The notes under the pieces were generated by a model that was not told where the DNA came from, ran no database searches, and was given only the letters and a program-made list of their open reading frames with translations. This document shows, piece by piece, positions 15,837 through 22,953 of a DNA stretch of 45,763 nucleotides; the first letter of the stretch is position 1; every line of letters begins with the position of its first letter. This DNA comes from Pseudomonas sp. S37 (GTDB lineage: Bacteria; Pseudomonadota; Gammaproteobacteria; Pseudomonadales; Pseudomonadaceae). The stretch is taken from contig NZ_JACVZC010000040.1 of assembly GCF_016658545.1 (NCBI RefSeq), positions 1 through 45,763 of the forward strand, in the 5' to 3' direction. The position numbers were made by a program, and so were the translations under genes.

Positions 15837-16988
15837 ATGCTTCGAGCACCCTGGCTAGCCACCCTGACCGCCGCTGCGCTGCTGCCCTTGTTGGCGCAGG
15901 CGGCGGCCGAACAGCAGTTGCCCAGCGAAGAGGGCACCCTGACCGTCAGCACCGTGGCCGACGGCCTGCGTAACCCTTGGGCGCTGGCCTTCCTGCCAGG
16001 CGGTAAGGACATGCTGGTCACAGAGCGTGTCGGCAACCTGCGCCTGGTCAACGCCGAAGGCAAGGTCGGCCCGCCGATCAGCGGCGTGCCCAAGGTGTGG
16101 GCCGAGGGCCAGGGCGGCCTGCTGGACGTGGTGCTGTCGCCGGACTTCCCCAAGGATCGCACGGTGTACCTGTCCTTCGCCGAAGAGGGCAGTGACGGCA
16201 AGGCCGGTACTGCGGTCGGACGTGGGCAGTTGTCCGAGGACCGCGCCCGGCTGGAAAACTTCAACGTAATCTTCCGCCAGCAGCCCAAGCTGTCGGTAGG
16301 CAACCACTTCGGCTCGCGCCTGGTGTTCGACCGCAATGGTTTCCTGTTCATCGCCCTGGGCGAGAACAATCAGCGCCCGACTGCCCAGGACCTCGACAAG
16401 CTGCAGGGCAAGATCGTACGCATCCTGCCGGACGGCGAAGTGCCCAAGGACAACCCCTTCGTTGGCAAGGACAACGTGCGGCCGGAAATCTGGTCGTATG
16501 GCCACCGTAACCAGCAAGGCGCTGCGCTCAACCCTTGGACAGACAAGCTGTGGACCCACGAACACGGCCCGCGCGGCGGTGATGAAATCAACATCCCCGA
16601 GCCGGGCAAGAACTACGGCTGGCCGATTGCGACCCACGGCATCAATTACTCGCTGCTGCCGATCCCCGAGGCCAAGGGCAAGCATGTCGACGGCATGGTC
16701 GACCCGCACCATGTGTGGGAGAAGTCGCCGGGTATCAGCGGCATGGCGTTCTATGACAGCCCGACGTTCAAGGCCTGGGACCACAACCTGTTCATTGGTG
16801 CGCTGGCGACCCAGGAACTGATCCGGTTACAGCTGAAGGGGGACAAGGTGGTGCACGAAGAGCGCTTGCTCGGTGATTTGAAGGCGCGGATTCGCGATGT
16901 ACGGGTTGGGCCGGATGGGTATTTGTATGTGCTGACCGATGACAAGGATGGTGCGTTGCTGAAAGTGGGCCTGGCCAACGAAGCCTGA
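15837..16988 (+). CDS. yliI: Periplasmic PQQ-type aldose sugar dehydrogenase (YliI family)
   Basis: A 383-residue exported enzyme (signal peptide to about residue 23) of the soluble glucose/sorbosone dehydrogenase beta-propeller family. Recognisable blocks are GLRNPWALAFLPGG, MLVTERVGNLRLV, GGLLDVVLSPDF, GNHFGSRLVFDRNG, WSYGHRNQQG, WTHEHGPRGGDEIN and NYGWPIATHG. These hold the residues that bind PQQ and Ca in the E. coli homologue Asd/YliI. It should oxidise aldoses in the periplasm using PQQ, which Pseudomonas makes. The exact substrate is unknown. It follows the small secreted protein and ends before a REP hairpin. Confidence 0.88.
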   Translation: MLRAPWLATLTAAALLPLLAQAAAEQQLPSEEGTLTVSTVADGLRNPWALAFLPGGKDMLVTERVGNLRLVNAEGKVGPPISGVPKVWAEGQGGLLDVVLSPDFPKDRTVYLSFAEEGSDGKAGTAVGRGQLSEDRARLENFNVIFRQQPKLSVGNHFGSRLVFDRNGFLFIALGENNQRPTAQDLDKLQGKIVRILPDGEVPKDNPFVGKDNVRPEIWSYGHRNQQGAALNPWTDKLWTHEHGPRGGDEINIPEPGKNYGWPIATHGINYSLLPIPEAKGKHVDGMVDPHHVWEKSPGISGMAFYDSPTFKAWDHNLFIGALATQELIRLQLKGDKVVHEERLLGDLKARIRDVRVGPDGYLYVLTDDKDGALLKVGLANEA

Positions 16989-17123
16989 CGCGGTCCCTGT
17001 AGGAGCGGCCTTGTGTCGCGATGGGCCGCGCAGCGGCCCCAGGATTTCAGCATCACGACATAGATTGCCGGGGCCGCTGTGCGTCCCGTCGCGACACAAG
17101 GCCGCTCCTACAGGGATCGCGTC
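16987..17123. repeat. REP inverted pair after yliI
   Basis: Outer arms GACGCGGTCCCTGTAGGAGC... and its complement ending at 17123 match with few mismatches; the core is the 'CTTGTGTCGCGA' subtype. The right arm ends only 19 bases before the zapE start codon, so any zapE promoter must lie within or read through the repeat. Confidence 0.85.
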
Positions 17124-17141
17124 AGTCGGTTAGAATGCCGC

Positions 17142-18248
17142 ATGGCCATCGACCCCCAATCCCTCTACCAGCAAGCCCTGACCACCCAGGGCTATGTCGC
17201 CGACCCCGCCCAGGCCCGCGCCGTCGAGGCCCTGCAAGCCTGCTTCCTGGCCGTCGAACAAGGTCGTCCCACTCGGGGCATCTACCTCTGGGGCCCGGTC
17301 GGTCGTGGCAAGACCTGGCTGATGGACCAGTTTCACCGCTGCCTGCGCGTACCCAGCCGACGCCAGCATTTCCACCACTTCATGGCCTGGGTTCACCAGC
17401 GCCTGTTCCAGCTAAACGGCACCGCCGACCCACTGCTGGCCCTGGCCCGGGAGCTTGCCGGGCAGATCCGCGTGCTGTGCTTCGACGAACTGTTCGTCAG
17501 CGACATCGGCGACGCGATCATCCTCGGTCGCCTGTTCCAGGTGCTGTTCGACCAAGGCGTGGTGCTCGTCGCCACCTCCAATCAGCCACCCGAGCAGCTC
17601 TACCGCGACGGCTTCAACCGTGATCGCTTCATGCCGGCCATTACCGCGATCCAGCGGCACATGCAGGTACTGCCGGTGGCGGGCGAGCAGGACCACCGCC
17701 TGCACCCCGGTGCCGAACGCCAGCGTTACTGGGTGGCAGCGGCGGGGCAGGCCAGCCAGTTGAACGAAGTGTTCAGCCAGCTGAGCCCGGACGACGCCGG
17801 CACAGATCAGCCGTTGGCGATCGGCTCCAGGCCCATTCACGTGATACGCCGCAGCGAACAGGCCATCTGGTGCCGCTTCAGCGACCTGTGCGAACAACCA
17901 CTGGCTGCCATGGAGTTCATGGCCCTGTGCGATCGTTTTCCAGCCATTCTGGTATCGGAGATTCCAGCGCTGGGCGGTGAGCAGCGGGCCGGGCGCATTG
18001 CCCGTGGTACCGAGGATGCGGCGGCACGGGTGGTGGCGGGCGATCGCGAACTCCCCGCATTGTCACCCAAGGACGACGCAGTGCGCCGTTTCATTGCCCT
18101 GGTCGACGAGTGCTACGACCGCCGCGTAGCCCTGTACCTGGAAGCGCAGGTGCCGCTCGATGCCCTCTACACTCAAGGGTATCTGGCGTTCCCGTACCAA
18201 CGGACGTTAAGCCGGCTACGGGAGATGCAACTGCAACGCTTCGCCTGA
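17142..18248 (+). CDS. zapE: ZapE/AFG1-family P-loop ATPase
   Basis: A 368-residue AAA-type ATPase. Walker A is GPVGRGKT (51-58), Walker B is VLCFDELFVSD (about 111-121), and the family-specific VATSNQPPEQLYRDGFNRDRFMPAI and YPYQRTLSRLREMQ-like ends are present. E. coli ZapE binds FtsZ under stress; mitochondrial AFG1 handles respiratory proteins. Start ATG 17142 is where family similarity begins; the frame stays open upstream into the REP, which is not coding. Pseudomonas genomes, as I recall, have another zapE near rplM/rpsI, so this would be a paralogue. It is followed 14 bases later by the DinB-like gene. Confidence 0.88.
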   Translation: MAIDPQSLYQQALTTQGYVADPAQARAVEALQACFLAVEQGRPTRGIYLWGPVGRGKTWLMDQFHRCLRVPSRRQHFHHFMAWVHQRLFQLNGTADPLLALARELAGQIRVLCFDELFVSDIGDAIILGRLFQVLFDQGVVLVATSNQPPEQLYRDGFNRDRFMPAITAIQRHMQVLPVAGEQDHRLHPGAERQRYWVAAAGQASQLNEVFSQLSPDDAGTDQPLAIGSRPIHVIRRSEQAIWCRFSDLCEQPLAAMEFMALCDRFPAILVSEIPALGGEQRAGRIARGTEDAAARVVAGDRELPALSPKDDAVRRFIALVDECYDRRVALYLEAQVPLDALYTQGYLAFPYQRTLSRLREMQLQRFA

Positions 18249-18262
18249 ACAGGAGCCGAACC

Positions 18263-18601
18263 ATGCAGCGGCCGTTTGCCCTGTGTACCGACCTGAACGC
18301 CGAACAGGCCCAGGCGGACCACCGACTGATAGCCTATTGTCAGGCGCTGAGTGATGACGAGCTGGGCCGTTATGTCAGTGTCGTGCGGCCCGACCGGGTA
18401 CAGCGCGAGCCGCGGTTGCGGTTGTTGGCGCATCTGTTCGAACACCAGATACATCACCGTGGGCAGGTGCATGCGATGCTCAGCGACACGGCGGTCAGGC
18501 CGCCGCAACTGGATGAGTTCTTTTGCGAGGAAGAGGCCGGCTTGCGCGCCGACGATTTTGCCGAGTTGGGCTGGACCGAGGCGCAGGTCTGGAAAGTGTA
18601 G
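18263..18601 (+). CDS. DinB-like protein lacking its N-terminal part
   Basis: A 112-residue protein with the C-terminal half of the DinB four-helix fold: AEQAQADHRLIAYCQALSDDEL corresponds to the third helix and LLAHLFEHQIHHRGQVHAMLSD to the fourth with the HxxxHH metal-binding pair. Full DinB proteins are about 160-175 residues; the first two helices, including the first metal-ligand His (usually LNHLLxxD), are missing. AGGAG before the ATG suggests it is still translated. It may be a remnant or a reduced functional form. It probably shares a transcript with zapE. DinB proteins often act as thiol-dependent transferases; this one lacks a full metal site by eye. Confidence 0.72.
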   Translation: MQRPFALCTDLNAEQAQADHRLIAYCQALSDDELGRYVSVVRPDRVQREPRLRLLAHLFEHQIHHRGQVHAMLSDTAVRPPQLDEFFCEEEAGLRADDFAELGWTEAQVWKV

Positions 18602-18626
18602 AGGAGCCCTGTGGCAGATTGCATTC

Positions 18627-18745
18627 CCTGTAGGAGCGGCCTTGTGTCGCGATGGGGTGCGCAGCAGCCCCGGCAGTTTGTGCATCAGCGCTGAAACCCC
18701 GGGGCTGCTGCGCAGCCCATCGCGACGCAAGGCCGCTCCTACAGG
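18627..18745. repeat. REP inverted pair between the DinB-like gene and the hydrolase
   Basis: Arms begin CCTGTAGGAGCGGCCTTGTG at 18627 and end with the complement at 18745; inner arms CGCAGCAGCCCC/GGGGCTGCTGCG also pair. It lies between convergent genes and is a likely two-way terminator. Confidence 0.87.
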
Positions 18746-18772
18746 TACTGCACAGGCTTCGAAAACTGTGGC

Positions 18773-19771
18773 TTACTTGTTCAGCCACTCCACCAGCGTA
18801 CGGTTGAACCGCACCGGCTCTTCGATCTGCGGCGCATGCCCCATGCCTTCGAAAGTGATCAACTCACCCTTGGGGATCAGCTTGGCCACCTGAGGCCCCA
18901 GAACCTCGTACTTGCCCAGCTTGGCCTTCACCTCCGGCGGCGCAATATCGCTGCCAATCGCCGTGGTGTCCTTGTCGCCGATCAGCAGCAAGGTCGGCAT
19001 CTGCAGGTCCTTGAACTCGTGGTACACCGGCTGGGTGAAGATCATGTCGTAGATCAGTGCCGAGTTCCACGCCACCGCTTCATGCCCCGGCCCCTTGTTC
19101 AGGCCCACCAGCATCTGTACCCAGCGTTCGTATTCGGGCTTCCAGCGCCCGGCATAGTAAGTCTTGCGCTCGTATTCGCGCACGCCCTCGGCATCCAGCT
19201 TCAGCTCGCGGGCATGCCACTGGTCCACGGTGCGGTAAGGCACGCCAAGGGCTTTCCAGTCTTCCAGGCCGATCGGGTTGACCATGGCCAGCCGTTCCAC
19301 CTGCTGTGGGTACATCAGCGCATAGCGGGTGGCAAGCATGCCGCCGGTGGAGTGGCCAAGCACTATGGTTTGCTTCACGCCCAGCTGCTCCAGCAGGGCA
19401 TGGGTGTTGTCGGCCAGTTGCTGGAAGCTGTACTGGTAATGCGCCGGTTTGCTCGAGGTGCAGAAGCCGACCTGGTCCGGGGCAATGACCCGGTAGCCAG
19501 CCTTGCTCAAGGCATCGATGGTGGTTTCCCAGGTGGCGGCGCAGAAGTTCTTGCCGTGCATCAGCACCACGCTGCGGCCGTTGGCCTGGCCTTGGGCGGG
19601 CACGTCCATGTAGCCCATCTGCAGGGCCTGGCCCTGTGAATTGAAGTCAAAATGCTTGAGCGGGTGCGGGTAACTGAAACCTTCGAGCTGAGGGCCATAG
19701 GTGGGCGATTCGGCGGCGAAGGCCGAACCGCCTGCCAGGCAGGCCAGGGCCAGGGCGGTTGCGCGCAGCAT
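18773..19771 (-). CDS. Exported alpha/beta hydrolase
   Basis: A 332-residue hydrolase with a signal peptide ending near GSAFAAE (about residue 20). The catalytic serine is in GHSTGG (Ser141), the acid is probably in LLIGDKDTT near residue 260 and the histidine in GMGHAPQ near 317. The HGKNFCAATW block gives the oxyanion-hole region. The substrate is unknown; periplasmic relatives are esterases, lipases or haloalkane-dehalogenase-like enzymes. ATG 19771 has GGAG 7 bases upstream and directly precedes the signal peptide; a longer frame to 19822 is less likely. It is the first transcribed side of a minus-strand group but is separated from yqaA by 75 bases. Confidence 0.87.
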   Translation of the reverse strand: MLRATALALACLAGGSAFAAESPTYGPQLEGFSYPHPLKHFDFNSQGQALQMGYMDVPAQGQANGRSVVLMHGKNFCAATWETTIDALSKAGYRVIAPDQVGFCTSSKPAHYQYSFQQLADNTHALLEQLGVKQTIVLGHSTGGMLATRYALMYPQQVERLAMVNPIGLEDWKALGVPYRTVDQWHARELKLDAEGVREYERKTYYAGRWKPEYERWVQMLVGLNKGPGHEAVAWNSALIYDMIFTQPVYHEFKDLQMPTLLLIGDKDTTAIGSDIAPPEVKAKLGKYEVLGPQVAKLIPKGELITFEGMGHAPQIEEPVRFNRTLVEWLNK

Positions 19772-19846
19772 GGGGGCACTCCATGTAGGACCATGTAGGA
19801 AAAAGCGAATGTAACAGCCCATGGACTACGCGGAACGTGAAAGGTG

Positions 19847-20284
19847 TTACCAGGCGTGAAACCAGCCCAGGGTAATCATCGTCAGCACCGCATAGCGGCC
19901 GGCCTTGGCCACGGTCACCAGCAGCAGGAAGCGCCAGAACGGCTCGCGCATGATCCCGGCGATCAGCGTCAGCGGGTCGCCGATCACCGGCACCCAGCTG
20001 AGCAGCAGCGACCATTGCCCCCAGCGCTGGTAGCGCTGCTGCGCGCGCGCAAGCTGCGCCGCGCTGAACGGGAACCAGCGCTTGTCACGCAGGTGTTCGA
20101 TGGCCCGGCCCAGTAGCCAGTTGACCACCGAACCGAGCACATTACCCAGGGTGGCCACCAGCAGCAGGGTCGCCCAGGCTTCGGGCTGGCGCAGCAACAG
20201 GCCGACCAGCACGGCCTCCGATTGCAGCGGTAGCAGGGTGGCGGCACCAAAGGCGCTGAAGAACAGCGCCCACAGGCTGAGCAT
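19847..20284 (-). CDS. YqaA-family (DedA/VTT-type) inner-membrane protein
   Basis: A 145-residue membrane protein with about three to four hydrophobic segments and the family hallmarks LLPLQSEAVLVGLLL, GNVLGSVVNWLLGR and SLLLSWVPVIGDPLTLIAGIMR. The last resembles the re-entrant loop of SNARE-associated/DedA proteins, which act in lipid flipping or membrane homeostasis. Its start codon shares one base with the stop of the upstream DUF411 gene (TGATG at 20286-20282), so the two are translationally coupled. The function of this small YqaA form is not established. Confidence 0.87.
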   Translation of the reverse strand: MLSLWALFFSAFGAATLLPLQSEAVLVGLLLRQPEAWATLLLVATLGNVLGSVVNWLLGRAIEHLRDKRWFPFSAAQLARAQQRYQRWGQWSLLLSWVPVIGDPLTLIAGIMREPFWRFLLLVTVAKAGRYAVLTMITLGWFHAW

Positions 20285-20712
20285 CAGTAGTTGGCGACCA
20301 CGGTGTCCTGGCCATCCTGGGTCACGCCGATGACCTGGTAGGCATCCTTGTGGTCACCCATCTCCATGCCGGGCGAGCCCATCGGCATGCCTGGCACGGC
20401 CAGGCCCTTGAGGTCGCTGCGCTTGGCCAGCAGGCGCACCTGTTCGGCCGGCACGTGGCCTTCGACGAACTTGCCGTCGATCACCCCGGTGTGGCACGAC
20501 GCCAGGCGCGGCGCCACGCCCAGGCGCTGCTTGACCGCGCTCATGTTCGGCTCGACGTGATCGTTGACGGTAAAGCCGTTGTCACGCAGGTGGCTGATCC
20601 AGGCCTTGCAGCAGCCGCAGTTGGGGTCGCGGTACACGTCGATGGTTTCGGCGGCCTGGGCCAGGCCGGTAGCGGCCAGCAGGCTGAGGGTAAGAAGGTG
20701 TTTGCGCAGCAT
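20284..20712 (-). CDS. DUF411 periplasmic protein, probable metal-binding
   Basis: A 142-residue exported protein (signal peptide ending near GLAQAAE at about residue 21) with the DUF411 signature DPNCGCCKAWISHLRDNGF. The CGCC pair on a thioredoxin-like fold suggests metal or thiol chemistry. Other family blocks are ASCHTGVIDGKFVEGHVPA and the C-terminal Met/His-rich run PGMPMGSPGMEMGDHKDAY. DUF411 proteins are often linked with copper resistance loci; copper binding is inferred from the Cys/Met/His pattern only. ATG 20712 is preceded by AGGAG. It is coupled to the YqaA membrane protein, an uncommon partner for copper genes. Confidence 0.85.
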   Translation of the reverse strand: MLRKHLLTLSLLAATGLAQAAETIDVYRDPNCGCCKAWISHLRDNGFTVNDHVEPNMSAVKQRLGVAPRLASCHTGVIDGKFVEGHVPAEQVRLLAKRSDLKGLAVPGMPMGSPGMEMGDHKDAYQVIGVTQDGQDTVVANY

Positions 20713-20839
20713 GGTGAAGCACTCCTTGGGAAACGCAGGCCAGCAGCATAGCGCAAGCGCCATGGGTACAGGTTCCGGATGCCGATGCACCGCCACGCTG
20801 GCTAACGTCAGGCAGACTTATCTGAGAGGCTGGAAAAGC

Positions 20840-21490
20840 ATGACCCTACCACTGGAATGCCTGATGTACACCACGAACAACCTGATTGGTATCGGCCCTG
20901 ACCTGACTGAACAGGAACGCCAGGACGTGCAGGTGCTGCTGGACCATGCCGATGAATTCGCAAGTCGTTTCCTTGACCGCGACGAATTATGGAAAAGCTG
21001 GCTTGACCGCTTCTGCAACCGGCTGGAGAAACATGGCTGCGTAAAGACGGCGTCCCTGGCCCTGCCGCCTCAGGTCCTGCGCGCCCCTGACGATTTCGCT
21101 GCCCAGCTTGAACCCATCGGTGCCGGCCATACGCCTACGCTGTTGGCCCAACTGGCGCGTGCCTCCATGCAGGAACTGCGCATCAGTGCACACGCCAGTA
21201 CGTTCTTGCGCAGCGGTTACGAGAACGATGTTGCCTCTTCGTTTCTGGTAACACCCTGCCAGAAGGACGAGGCGGGGCAGATCCATCTGGCGGTGTACGC
21301 CTTCCGTTTCAATGGCAACGTCGAAGTACGCGACTTTGAGTTCTGGAGCGAGACCCAGCGTGACATCGTGGTGTGGAATACTGGCACGGCCTATCGCCTG
21401 GATGTGCAACGGTTTGCCAGCTTTCGTGAGCAGCTACGGCAGGAATTGGGTGACCGGCGGCTTCAGGCGGTTACCAGGATCGAGCTGTAG
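20840..21490 (+). CDS. Hypothetical protein, no recognised family
   Basis: A 216-residue soluble protein with no signal peptide or membrane segment. The first 60 residues look helical (LTEQERQDVQVLLDHADEFASRFLDRDELWKSWLDRF); the second half is mixed alpha/beta (QIHLAVYAFRFNGNVEVRDFEFWSETQRDIVVW). I do not recognise it. GGAAAAGC before ATG 20840 supports this start; ATG 20864 is an alternative. It is a single gene convergent with trhP (9-base gap) and divergent from the DUF411 gene (127 bases). Confidence 0.65.
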   Translation: MTLPLECLMYTTNNLIGIGPDLTEQERQDVQVLLDHADEFASRFLDRDELWKSWLDRFCNRLEKHGCVKTASLALPPQVLRAPDDFAAQLEPIGAGHTPTLLAQLARASMQELRISAHASTFLRSGYENDVASSFLVTPCQKDEAGQIHLAVYAFRFNGNVEVRDFEFWSETQRDIVVWNTGTAYRLDVQRFASFREQLRQELGDRRLQAVTRIEL

Positions 21491-21499
21491 CCAATGCGA

Positions 21500-22819
21500 T
21501 CAACCCGGCATGTCTCGCATCAGCAGGCCGTAGGCCAAGGGCACCTGCTCGGGAACAGGCAGGTAGATGGTATGGCCATCGCCGGGGGCGACCTGCAGGG
21601 GTTGCTGCTGGCCGTTGCTCATATACTCAAGGGCGAAGTGGTAGTTGCCTCTCGGGGTCATCAGCTCCATATGGTCACCTACGGCGAAGCGGTTCTTCAC
21701 CTTGACTTCTGCCAGGCCTTCGACGCGTGCGCCGGTCAGTTCGCCGACGAACTGCTGGCGCTCGGACACCGAGTTGCCGCGCTGGTAGTTCTGGTACTCG
21801 TCGTGCACGTGGCGGCGCAGGAAGCCTTCGGTGTAGCCGCGCTGCGCCAGTGATTCGAGGTTGCCCATCAAGGCCCTGTCGAACGGCCGCCCGGCCACGG
21901 CGTCATCAATTGCCTGGCGGTACGACTGCACCGCGCGGGCGCAGTAGAAGTGCGATTTGGTGCGGCCTTCGATCTTCAGCGAATGCACGCCCATGCCGGC
22001 CAGGCGCTCGACATGCTGGATGGCGCGCAGGTCCTTGGCGTTCATGATGTAGGTGCCGTGTTCGTCTTCGAACGCCGGCATTTCGCTGCCGGGGCGGTTG
22101 CTTTCGTGCAGCAGGAATACCTGTTCGGTGGGCGCACCGAGGCCCAGGGTGGGCTGCACTTCGCGGACGATGTCGCCGGTGGCGTTCTCGGTGGCGGGCG
22201 TAGCGTCGTACTTCCAGCGGCAGGCGTTGGTGCAGGTGCCCTGGTTGGCGTCACGCTTGTTGAGGTAGCCCGACAGCAGGCAACGGCCGGAATAGGCCAT
22301 GCACAGGGCACCGTGGACGAACACCTCCAGTTCCATGCCTGGCACTTGCTGGCGAATTTCCTCGATCTCTTCCAGCGACAACTCGCGCGACAGGATCACC
22401 CGGCTCAGGCCCATTTGCTGCCAGAACTGCACGCTGGCCCAGTTGACCGTGTTGGCCTGTACCGACAGGTGTACCGGCATGTGCGGGAAGTGCTGGCGCA
22501 CCAGCATGATCAGGCCAGGGTCGGACATGATCAGCGCATCCGGCGCCATCGCTATCACTGGCGCCAGGTCCTTGAGGAAGGTCTTGAGCTTGGCGTTATG
22601 CGGGGCGATGTTGACCACCACATAGAAGCGCTTGCCCAGCGCATGTGCTTCTTCAATGCCCAGCACCAGGTTGGCATGGTCGAATTCGTTGTTGCGCACC
22701 CGCAAGCTGTAGCGCGGCTGGCCGGCATAGACCGCGTCGGCGCCGTAGGCAAAGGCGTAGCGCATGGTCTTGAGGGTGCCGGCGGGGGCCAGCAGTTCGG
22801 GCTTGGCGATAGAGGTCAT
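21500..22819 (-). CDS. trhP: Peptidase-U32-family tRNA 5-hydroxyuridine synthase component TrhP (YegQ)
   Basis: A 439-residue U32-family protein nearly collinear with my recollection of E. coli YegQ: KPELLAPAGTLKTMRYAFAYGADAVYAGQPR, the cluster-ligating cysteine region (GALCMAYSGRCLLSGYLNKRDANQGTCTNACRW) and HSLKIEGRTKSHFYCAR. TrhP is the O2-independent route, needing prephenate, to 5-hydroxyuridine at tRNA U34, while TrhO is the O2-dependent route. ATG 22819 begins the family region; the ribosome site is weak. A perfect Anr box lies 61 bases upstream with a -10 at the right spacing, fitting a low-oxygen role. It could have been called a protease by older annotation; the tRNA role is better supported by family. 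Confidence 0.92.
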   Translation of the reverse strand: MTSIAKPELLAPAGTLKTMRYAFAYGADAVYAGQPRYSLRVRNNEFDHANLVLGIEEAHALGKRFYVVVNIAPHNAKLKTFLKDLAPVIAMAPDALIMSDPGLIMLVRQHFPHMPVHLSVQANTVNWASVQFWQQMGLSRVILSRELSLEEIEEIRQQVPGMELEVFVHGALCMAYSGRCLLSGYLNKRDANQGTCTNACRWKYDATPATENATGDIVREVQPTLGLGAPTEQVFLLHESNRPGSEMPAFEDEHGTYIMNAKDLRAIQHVERLAGMGVHSLKIEGRTKSHFYCARAVQSYRQAIDDAVAGRPFDRALMGNLESLAQRGYTEGFLRRHVHDEYQNYQRGNSVSERQQFVGELTGARVEGLAEVKVKNRFAVGDHMELMTPRGNYHFALEYMSNGQQQPLQVAPGDGHTIYLPVPEQVPLAYGLLMRDMPG

Positions 22820-22845
22820 GGTGCGCACCGGGGCAAAGGGCGCGC

Positions 22846-22887
22846 ATGCTAAAAGCCTCGGCCAGTACACGTATTGATTTACATCAA
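22846..22887 (-). promoter_or_regulatory. Anr/FNR-dependent promoter of trhP
   Basis: TTGATTTACATCAA (22874-22887) fits TTGAT-N4-ATCAA exactly. On the minus strand a TAGCAT -10 begins at 22851, 29.5 bases from the box centre, which gives a centre at -41.5 relative to a start near 22839. This is the canonical class II geometry. Confidence 0.78.
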
Positions 22888-22900
22888 GGGAGTAGCGGCA

Positions 22901-22928
22901 CTTTTAGCCAAGCGGTACGCACTAATAT
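22901..22928 (+). promoter_or_regulatory. Putative promoter of the AI-2E family permease gene
   Basis: CTTTTA (22901-22906) and TAATAT (22923-22928) are separated by 16 bases, about 25 bases before the ATG at 22954. The Anr box sits further upstream and would not be at an activating distance for this strand. Confidence 0.35.
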
Positions 22929-22953
22929 CGCATAAGCCATTCGAGGACCTGCG

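Noticed and set aside
21500..22819. Calling the U32 protein a secreted protease or the UbiU/UbiV ubiquinone hydroxylation component
   Set aside because: Sequence follows YegQ/TrhP closely along its length, has no signal peptide, and no ubiT/ubiV partner is adjacent.
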